NCBI GenBank assembly: GCA_963675135.1
Contig: OY776129.1
Coordinates: 58,234,845 to 58,298,844, forward strand
DNA length: 64,000 nucleotides
Reading direction: 5' to 3'
Source of the DNA: Galeopsis tetrahit
Lineage: Eukaryota; Streptophyta; Magnoliopsida; Lamiales; Lamiaceae
The stretch's first letter is position 1; each line of letters begins with the position of its first letter. The position numbers and the translations under genes are program-made. The notes beneath the pieces were generated by a model. The model saw only the letters and a list, made by a program, of their open reading frames with translations, was not told the origin of the DNA and made no database searches. This document shows, piece after piece, positions 56,068 to 64,000 of this stretch.

Positions 56068-56810
56068 ATATGTTTGGAGGGTGTAATTTAAAGTAAAATT
56101 AAATTAAAGAGTGATAAATCTAATTTGAAACATCCAGCTAATGATAAATTTAAATTGGACCGGAAAGTGTATCAATTATCTCAATTGAGCCATATTGACT
56201 CGTAATTTTTTTATTTTTTAGTATACATCAAATTAAATGTATTTTTGAAATTTAAATTTTCGACAACTACCTCAAACCTGATTACAAATTTTAATAATAA
56301 TCTAAGTAGCAAAGGGGCATTAAGTGATTAAAATAAGAGGAGGTTAAAAGTGAGTTATTGGGAAATTGAGCCTGACTCCAATTTCTATATATACTGATTA
56401 ATGACAGTGTTTGTAATGCATTACGATGTCCACGTGTATTTCTCTCTTCCAAATGGAGTTTGATCACTGATTTTTTTTTTTTTTTTAATCAGAGTTTGTA
56501 TAACCCATCTTTGGTTTGGACCTGGGGTTAACTTTTCTTCTTATTGAAAATATTTTGGACTGCACGAAATTAGATTCCTATTAATTATTTACTACTTCAA
56601 GTGATGATGATGGCTATGTTTTACCTAGCCCATTAAATATCAATATTTATTTAAATAAAAAAAAAATATTGAGGAGCGTAATTATTTAGGCATGGAAAAA
56701 AAAGAAAAGGACAATGAATGAGGTGGTGTAATAATTTTACCAAGATTGTTGGTGGTGCAAGAAAAGGCCCCCACTAGGAATCTTATTCTGGTGTGGACTG
56801 GAATCACACT
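56068..56810. other. Intergenic, nothing recognised
   Basis: AT-rich, with a T run at 56469-56486 and no gene or repeat pair. Confidence 0.45.
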
Positions 56811-56818
56811 ATACTTTG

Positions 56819-58000
56819 GGGTCTGACTATATGCACCTCCATTTCGGTTTGATGACTCCCCCTTTCAGTTTTATTAATAAAATAATAGGTAAAAAACCTA
56901 AAATACCCTTCATTAAATATACACCATACTAGATGCATCCCACCTCATTTCTTTCACTTTCCCCTAACACACAACTTCCGGTCGCCGGCGACACCATTTC
57001 CGGCGACCATCAACTCAAAAAAAAAAAAAAAACAGAAATGGTCGACCATATACTCCAAAAAATCACAATTTTTTTTCAACTTTCGACCAACCAGTGTCGA
57101 CCATATACACTCTCGTCGACAAATCGTTGTCGACGGGAATGTATATGGTCGAAACGGTTGGTCGAAAATTAAAAAAAAAAAAAACAATTTTTTTTTTAAA
57201 TTCGATTATGTAAGGTCGATCAAATACACTCTCGTCGACAACAATTTGTCGACGAAGGATTATGTAATCGACCTTATACGGTCGAAAATTGAAAAAAAAA
57301 AAAAAAAAAAAACTAGGGTTTTCTGCAAAAATGCAGAAAACCCTAACATTGGAAAAGGGGGAAAACCTGGTGGGGGTGTGGCGGCGTCGGAGGGAGGAGG
57401 GGGCGGCCGCGATCTGCTCTTTTTTTTTTTTTTACAGTTGGGGGTACGGGGCGACGGGCTCGACGAGGGAGAGAGGAGGAGGGGACGAGGGGGGAAGGAG
57501 GGGACGGCCGCGCGCGGCCAGATCTGTTTTTTTTTTTACACGCGATGGGGGTTGGGGGGGGGCGACGGGCTTGGCGAGTGAGGGAGGGAGGGGGGGGGGG
57601 CGACGGGCTCGGCGAGGGAGGGAGGGGACGGCCGCGGCGGCCGCGCGGCCAAGATATCTTTTTTTTTTTTTTTTTTTTTACAGGCGGTGGGGGTTGGGGG
57701 GTGGGCGACGGGCTTGGCGAGGGAGGGAGGGGGGGGCGACGGGCTCGGCGAGGGAGGGAGGGGCTGGCGTCGCCGGCGACGGGTGGTGGAGGGGCCGGTC
57801 GCCGGCGGTGGTGGTGAGGGGTGGGGGAGAAGATGAAAGAAGAAATGGAGGAGGAAGAAAGATGGAGGATTTGGGGAGTGTGGAGAGTAAAAGGATTTTA
57901 ATGAAGGAGGGGTATTTATGACATTTTACCTATTATTTTATTAATAAAACTGAAAGGGGGAGTGCATCAAACTGAAATGGAGGTGCATATAGTCAGACCC
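56819..58000. mobile_element. Long-TIR DNA element with GC-rich minisatellite
   Basis: 'gggtctgactatatgcacct' at the left and its complement at the right begin inverted repeats of about 80-100 bp that continue to 'attaataaaataataggtaa'. 'atactttg' flanks both sides (56811-56818, 58001-58008). The inside has two GTCGAC-centred hairpins (57090-57180, 57205-57290) and a GC-rich array of 'ggcgacgggctcggcgaggg' variants broken by T runs (57360-57780). The open frames in it are low-complexity and not credible proteins. The 8-bp duplication fits hAT; the long ends fit Mutator. Confidence 0.82.
57360..57830. repeat. G-rich imperfect minisatellite
   Basis: Units close to 'gcgacgggctcggcgaggga' followed by 'gggagggg' recur about five times (near 57450, 57560, 57600, 57700, 57735). 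T tracts of 10-20 bases separate the groups (57420-57434, 57527-57536, 57659-57679). Repeated runs of three or more Gs give strong G-quadruplex potential. Confidence 0.85.
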
Positions 58001-58149
58001 ATACTTTGAACCCTTTTTTTGAATTCTAATACTATGAGCATCTAATACCGTGTTGGTACCAACACTTATTTTTCAAAACACCCCCCTCTTATTTCTATAA
58101 AATATGAGTAATGCCCAAATCTTATATACTTCTCATCATTTTCCTTCCC

Positions 58150-59215
58150 CACCCGAAGGAGTGTAAACGAGTTGAGTCGAGTAGGGATCAACTCGAAACT
58201 TGATTCGACTTGGTTGAGCCTAAAATGTTAGAGCTCGAACTTGACTCGATTACCTGTATAATTTTTTTAAATTAATTATAAAATATATTTTGTGTAATAT
58301 ACTTAATGGAAAAATAAACTCGACTCGACTTGATTATCTGTATATAAATATAAATTACTCCCTCCTATTCTTTTTATATGTCGTTCTAACTTTTTAACTT
58401 TCTACATTTTAATTGTCGTTCTGCTCTTTAGTATCAAGAGATACCCCTATTTACTCTCATTTTTTTATATATAAATTTCAGTGTCTAATTAAATTCTTTG
58501 ATTATTTCATCAGTCATGTTCGATGGGATCACCTTTTCCTGTCCTCTTTTTTATTTTTATACCACCAGGTCCACCACCGATTCCAAACATCTCCAAAAAA
58601 TTTGGAGATAAAATATGATTGAAATTTGTGAGTTTTTTTCCTGTAATTTAATTGATACTTTTTTTTTAATTTAATTTTTTTTTTCAATTAAATTTTTATC
58701 AAATTGTTTGAAAAAAAATAGATGAAGATAGCGTTTACTTTGTGTTATCCTTATTTTTTTAATTTTAATTTTATGGTGAGATTTATTTTTAAAATGAGGA
58801 ATTTGTTAGAGTAAAATGATGGATATTTGTTAGAGTAAAATAAATCATATTTTAATTTATTGTTCTCAATCAGATTTGTGTGGTCAAAATTAAGATAATT
58901 AATAATCATTTAATAAGGTTAATTTAGGTATAATTTTTTTTTTAATTAAAATTTGTGCAAATGGCCAGAACGATAAATAAAAAGAATAGGAGGGAGTATA
59001 TATTAATGGTAAAATAGTAAATATTGTCCAAGTTCAATTAGACTCGCGAGCCTTTCAAGTCGAGTATTTATGTGTTCGAACTCGAATTATGTAGCTACTC
59101 ACGTAGTCCAAAACTCAACTCAATTAACTTCGTGATTTTGATCTTTTTTCGAGTCGAGCACGAGTAGCCAGTGAGTTGACTCAACTCACCGACACCTCTA
59201 CTCACCCAGACTTAA
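58150..59215. mobile_element. Decayed TIR element split by a Stowaway-like MITE
   Basis: The left part 'gtgtaaacgagttgagtcga' (58160-58179) and right part 'gagttgactcaactcaccga' (59174-59193) contain inverted 'gagttgagtc' words and look like the two ends of a hAT-type element. The interior is cut by the MITE at 58358-58996. No clean target duplication was found for the outer element. Confidence 0.5.
58358..58996. mobile_element. Stowaway-like MITE (long)
   Basis: The left end 'ctccctcctattctttttat' and right end 'aaaaagaataggagggag' are inverted complements, and 'cgttct'/'agaacg' extends the match. TA flanks both sides (58356-58357, 58997-58998). At 639 bp it is long for this group. There is no coding capacity. 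Confidence 0.85.
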
Positions 59216-59436
59216 TCACAATTTTACTTATTTATGATTATTACGTTGCATATATATAATAAATAAATAAAAACTCTGTACAAATTTGATACGGAGTAGT
59301 ACTGATTTTGAATGGCTATATTAAAAAAAAATATACATATAAATAAGTTGTTTTACATATGTATAAATGAGTTGTTTCATCTTTTCTTTTCTTTTTGCTT
59401 ATAAGCAGGATCAGGGGTAATTTATGGATATCACGG

Positions 59437-60331
59437 GGGAATTTTTATTTTAGTCGATTCTGATTTCAAAATAAATCATTTAAGTTTTAACTTTACAAAA
59501 TACATTCTATATCTTACAATCAATTAATTTTAGTCATTTAAATTTAAACTTCAATTTTGATCATTTAAATATATATTAAAATTTAAAAACTTTAATAAAA
59601 TTTGACAAAAAATATTTAGTAAAATAAAATAATTAAAAACCAACAAAATAAAGTATAAAATTATTATATAAATCATAAATAAATCTACATTTTAGCAAAA
59701 TAATAGTAGTACCAAATATATTTATTTAAAATAAGAATTTTTTTGTCAAAAAAATTATGAAGATATTAAATTTCAAAAATTAGAAATATAAAATTTTAAA
59801 AATGAAATAATTCTAATTTTTTATTATATTGATAAATCAAAAAAATATAATGTAAACCATAGGTAAATTTTAAAAATAAATTCAAATTTGAATATTTCAT
59901 CATTATATCAATAAAATTTACATTTGGGGAATAACACGGGCTGGAGTTGTTCTTTTTTTTAATGCTCACATATTTATAATTTTATTTCAAATTTCTAGAT
60001 TTTAGTATATATGTTTCTTTTTGGATTTTTATATTTTTAATTAATTAGGGAAAAATGACTAGGTAGAATTTCAGCATAATTCAGACTTTAATGATGTTTT
60101 AAAAAAAATATTCATTAAAATCAGTATTTTTTTTTCCCAATTTTATTAAATTTTTTAGATTTTATTATATTTAAATGATCAAAATTAGAGTTTAAACTTA
60201 AAGGACTAAAATAGATTTTAAAAAGGATTAAAATTAATAGCTTGTAAGATGTAGAACGTATTTGGTAGAGTTAAAACTATTTATTTTGGAATCACTCAAA
60301 CTTACGGGACTAAAAAAAAACATTTTCTCGG
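59437..60331. mobile_element. Mutator-like AT-rich element
   Basis: The left part ('gattctgatttcaaaataaa', 'ttctatatcttacaatcaat') and right part ('aatagcttgtaagatgtaga', 'ttattttggaatcactcaaa') are imperfect inverted complements over roughly 130 bp. 'tatcacgg' flanks both sides (59429-59436, 60332-60339). The 895-bp element has an AT-rich interior and no transposase. Confidence 0.72.
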
Positions 60332-60339
60332 TATCACGG

Positions 60340-60904
60340 TCCACCCATAAATAAAGTGAATTACAGTAAAACCTCTAAAAAAGAATACTCTATTAAGGAA
60401 TAAACTCTCTTTAAGAATATAAACTCCATATTGTCATAATTCATATTTTTTCAAGTCCCAACATAAAGAAATACACCTCCATTTAGGAATAAATCATAAT
60501 AATATATATAATTTTACAATAGATTTAAGTTGATTTAAAATACTTGTTCAAGGTTGATTGTGACAATGATTTAATCTTTTGTGTTGTAACTTTATCCTTC
60601 AACTTGCGTGTGCGCATTAGCTCGTCCATATAACTTTATCCTTCAACTTTTATCAATTCATATATGTTTTGAATTAATTTAAAGTCAATATAGGTGTACT
60701 CAACAAAGTCTTGTGTGCGAATAACCGTGGCCCAAATTTTATGAATTTAGGCTATCTGTCCAATTGACTCCTACGTTCTTGTCAAATCCCCAAACTCTAC
60801 CCTCCGATCCGTCATCAAATCCAACGTCCATAAACCCTAACTAACATGTTTCCTCAACTCTTCCAAGTCCAATTTTGATTCTGTTTTGTACTTCAGACGG
60901 GGTG
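60340..60904. other. Upstream region of the PPR gene
   Basis: AT-rich promoter DNA. 'aactttatccttcaacttgc' and 'aactttatccttcaactttt' at about 60588 and 60641 form a short direct repeat. No separate gene. Confidence 0.45.
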
Positions 60905-63900
60905 ATGGCGCCAATTGCAATTTTTGCCAAATCACGGGCTTGTTTCCGGCTGAAGAACTATAAATCCATCTCCACATTCGTTCACCTGCACCAGGAGGTG
61001 GAGTTGGCGGAGCCTCAGGGTGTTCCGCCGCCGCTTCCGCCGAACCCCGCCACCGGAAGCCCACGCTACAATGAGAACTGGAGGAGTCCATTACCCGCCT
61101 CTTCCGCCGGAGAGGGAGCGCTTATTCCAGTTGGATTAGGTGTTTTTCAAAATACGCATGGCTCTCCGATGCAGACGCTGTCTCAATCACTTGATTCAGA
61201 GAGTTTGATGAATCAGTTTGCATCTTGGATGACGACGCAGCGTTGGGAAGATGTGAAGAAGCTATTTGAGTTTTGGATTAGGTCGTTGGATAATAATGGA
61301 AAGCTAAATAAACCTGACGTTAATCTTTATAATCAATATTTGCGTGCGAATTTGATGACTGGGGTTAAGTCTGTGGAATTGCTTGATCTTTTGACGCAAA
61401 TGGAGGACTTTTTGATCGTGCCTAATACTGCTTCGTATAATATTGTGCTCAAGGCGATGCAGAGGGATGGTCAAACACTTGCTGCTGGGCAATTGATTGA
61501 AAGGTTGGATTTCTTTTGTAAGTTATGCAAATCAGAAAAGTTCACATCTTGCTGTGAGCTCGATGTTTTGAAAGTTATCAATATAAGGAATATTGGATAT
61601 GAGATGGGTTACATCTGGTGTTTTAATCAAAATTTATGTAAACTCGACTACCTGAGTGGCAATAGACGCTTTGTCATGTTTCCATATGTGATTATGAGCT
61701 ATTTGATTTTAGTTCTGATTTTATGTGTTTAATGGTGTTTGCGTTGTCAAGAACTTGGACTATTTGTCATCTCCTTTTAATTAGATTTGGACATGTTTGA
61801 ATTACTAGATGCGAAGTGTAGAACCTGTGAACAGGTAAAGAATTAATTTTGATGTATTTTGAAGCCCCACATTCCAATGTGAGTGCCATCCATGAAACTA
61901 GTAAAGTTGTTTTGGGATGCTGAAGATCTTATGCATAAATTGGCACGGGGAAAGTCTGACTTGTTCCTAAGAAAGTGAAAATGTGGCCTGCTAGAACCTA
62001 GAGGAGCAACTATTGTTCATTTATTCCTAGAGGTTTTTGAGTTATATCTATTACAACAGATGTTTAGTTTATGCATTTCATTTTTTTAGATCTAAACATA
62101 TTTTGTTGATTTCTTCATTGTTCTAAGTCGGTCAATACAACAAATCATGATGGGTTGGGTATGTGGAAGATAGAAACATGACAAGTTATTACTCTTTGTT
62201 TTTTACTTCTATACTTTGAGCTTAACTTAGTTGCCTAATGTTTAGTTTATGCATTTCATTTATCTAGTTTTCATATTCGGTTGCACGATTTACTATATGA
62301 TGGGCGAATCATTATTTTATGGCACCAGGATGCTAGAGATTGGAAAAGAACATAAAGAATCTTTGCCTGACGATGAGTCATTTGACCGAATCATTGACAT
62401 GCATCTGTCAAGAAGCCAGATCGATGCTGCCCTAAAGTACGTAGATCTGGCATTGAAATCTGGACGCATGTTATCAATGAAGGCATTTGTGGATAGTGTG
62501 CGACTTTGTGTCAATAATTCGAGGTTGGATACAGCAGTGTCAATTATAGAGAGATGCAAGGTACATTTATTGCTGGCCATTTGACCATCCATGTGATGTA
62601 GAGCTCCTTTGTTTACGTTGAAAACTGACTTAGGTTTTATGGATGTCATCAGAAAATTGATCAGAACAAATTCTTATGTCTTCCATGGCGCCTATGCAAT
62701 AATATCGCTGATGTTGCAATGCAATCAAATAACAGTGAGCTGACTTTTTATGCTCTTGAATCTATGGCAAAATGGATTGCTCAAGGTGAGAATGCGGGAC
62801 CTCCTGTTTATCTTTCTGTGAGTGAAGGGTTAGTTATCTCTGCCCTCGGAACTGCTGGTAGAACTTACAATTCTAGACTCCTGGATGGTTCATGGGCTGT
62901 CCTCAAGCGTTCGTTGCGTCAAAAGAAGGCCCCTAGTCCTGAATCATACCTTGCAAAAATATATGCACATGCCAGTTTAGGGAACCTGCCGAAGGCTTTC
63001 AGCACTCTCCATGAATTTGAAACAGCCCACGGAAATTCAAACCATGAAAATGGACAGGATCTGTTCTCTCCATTCTATTCTTTAAATCCTTTGGTTTCAG
63101 CATGCACCAAGAATGGATTCACGACGTTGGATTCAGTAAGTTCTGTATCTTATTGCCTTATGATTGAGCTTATAACAAGTAAGAATGGAAAAGCTCCAAT
63201 TTGTTGATCTCTTCACAAAAAAATTGCTTGCATATGTACTTTTCTTTATCTCTAGGCTTGTTGGAGTGCATAATGCTGCAATTACTATTTCTTTTAGTTG
63301 ATTGCATTTTTGAAGTGTATGCTCAGGTTTACTATCAGCTGGAGAATTTAAGTCGTGGTGACCCTCCTTACAAGTCTGTTGCTGCTCTCAACTGTGTCAT
63401 TCTTGGCTGTGCAAATATATGGGATGTTGAACGTGCTTACCAGACGTTTAATGCCATTGATACAACTTTTGGATTGACCCCGGATGTCCATTCATTCAAT
63501 GGCCTGATATGCGCTTTTGGGAAGCTTGGCAAGGTCGCTCATTCACTTCCTAGGTCTCCCTTCTTAGTTTACTTTTTTTGCATCTATGCTATACTCTATT
63601 ATGGTCACGTAAGTATTGAATCTTTGTATGTCCTGAGTCAGAGTTTCTTGTAAACGCACTATTGAAATCTTAAGTGTTTTAGCCCATGACCATATTCACA
63701 TTGCTTGTTTCTTAATGGAGGTGCAGAGGTGTTGATCGTTTTTTTGCTATGATGCCTACTCAAATGTGGATGAATAATATATTATCTGTTTGCATTCACA
63801 CTACATGCAAACACTGTTGAACACTTCTAATTATATAGTGATAGTCCTCTTTATGTTGCAGAGAGATGAAGCTGTAAAAGTATTCGAGCACTTTGTTGGA

Positions 63901-64000
63901 ACAGGCTTGAAGCCGGACCTGACTACATATTCTCTACTTGTTGATGCTCATCTAGTTAAGCGGGATCCTAAAGCTGCACTCTTAGTGATCGATGAAATGG
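60905..64000 (+). CDS. Mitochondrial-type PPR protein, 3' end outside window
   Basis: Exons traced: 60905-61503, 62329-62560, 62653-63135, 63327-63533 and 63862 onward to the window edge; all join in frame (about 553 residues so far). The N terminus 'MAPIAIFAKSRACFRLKNYK' is rich in Arg/Lys/Ser and lacks acids, like a mitochondrial presequence. A Pro-rich segment follows. Degenerate PPR units include 'PDVNLYNQYLRANLM', 'PNTASYNIVLKAMQR', 'PDVHSFNGLICAFGKLGK' and 'PDLTTYSLLVDAHL'. The layout fits the plant protein I recall as Arabidopsis At1g26460, reported with mitochondrial ribosomes; this is from memory. The exon 4 donor is weak (AAG|GTCGCT). No editing-type E/DYW domain was seen in the visible part. 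Confidence 0.88.

Noticed and set aside
57246..57921. Long open frames coding Gly/Arg-rich proteins
   Set aside because: They arise from the GC-rich minisatellite and T tracts inside a transposable element; no domain, no splice structure.

Overview
The window is nuclear DNA of a flowering plant, most likely a eudicot. It is AT-rich, genes are split by many short GT-AG introns, and long intergenic stretches are packed with LTR retrotransposons, Stowaway/hAT/Mutator-like miniature elements and short non-LTR insertions. Nothing bacterial, organellar, viral or CRISPR-like was seen. The species cannot be fixed from the sequence alone.

Seven protein-coding genes have exon structures I could trace in frame: a cytosolic-type 6-phosphogluconolactonase (16797-18490, +); a small RRM RNA-binding protein (19070-20448, -) lying tail-to-tail with it; cytochrome b5 (22172-23528, -); a nine-exon CYP85A brassinosteroid C-6 oxidase (33683-36051, +); a secreted WAK-type galacturonan-binding protein without a kinase (41079-42091, -); a ten-exon alpha/beta hydrolase with one GC-AG intron (49899-52920, +); and a GPI-anchored X8-domain (PDCB-like) protein (54066-55583, -). 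A mitochondrial-type PPR protein starts at 60905 and runs off the right edge. There are three tRNA genes: Thr-CGT and a tandem pair of Pro-AGG. One intronless cytochrome c pseudogene lies just after CYP85A.

Layout: 1-3.2 kb is non-coding with small repeats; 3.2-8.2 kb is a broken Ty1/copia element; 8.2-16 kb is non-coding with a Stowaway MITE, SINE/gypsy remnants and a non-LTR insertion with a 16-bp target duplication; 16-23.6 kb is the gene-dense PGL/RRM/cytochrome b5 block; 23.7-32.8 kb is repeat-rich (MITEs, a non-LTR insertion, a Mutator-like element, a LINE ORF1 relic, a deleted gypsy chromovirus, a 1.4-kb palindrome); 33.6-42.1 kb holds CYP85A, the cytochrome c pseudogene, tRNA-Thr, two adjoining MITEs and the WAK-type gene; 43-47.4 kb holds a Mutator-like MITE, the tRNA-Pro pair, a cluster of TRIM retroelements and a chimeric inverted retroelement; 49.9-55.6 kb holds the hydrolase and X8 genes; 56.8-60.3 kb is a run of terminal-inverted-repeat elements; 60.9 kb onward is the PPR gene.

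The genes are ordinary housekeeping or wall/hormone genes and do not form a pathway cluster. PGL next to the RRM gene, and the X8 gene next to the PPR gene, match neighbour pairs I recall from Arabidopsis (At1g13700/At1g13690 and At1g26450/At1g26460), which suggests conserved microsynteny; this is from memory and needs checking. The most unusual structure is the 1.1-kb element at 46262-47375. It is a TRIM joined at the primer-binding site to a copia LTR, followed by a copia RNase H fragment and a second, oppositely oriented copia LTR, all inside one 5-bp target duplication. No previously undescribed functional system was found.
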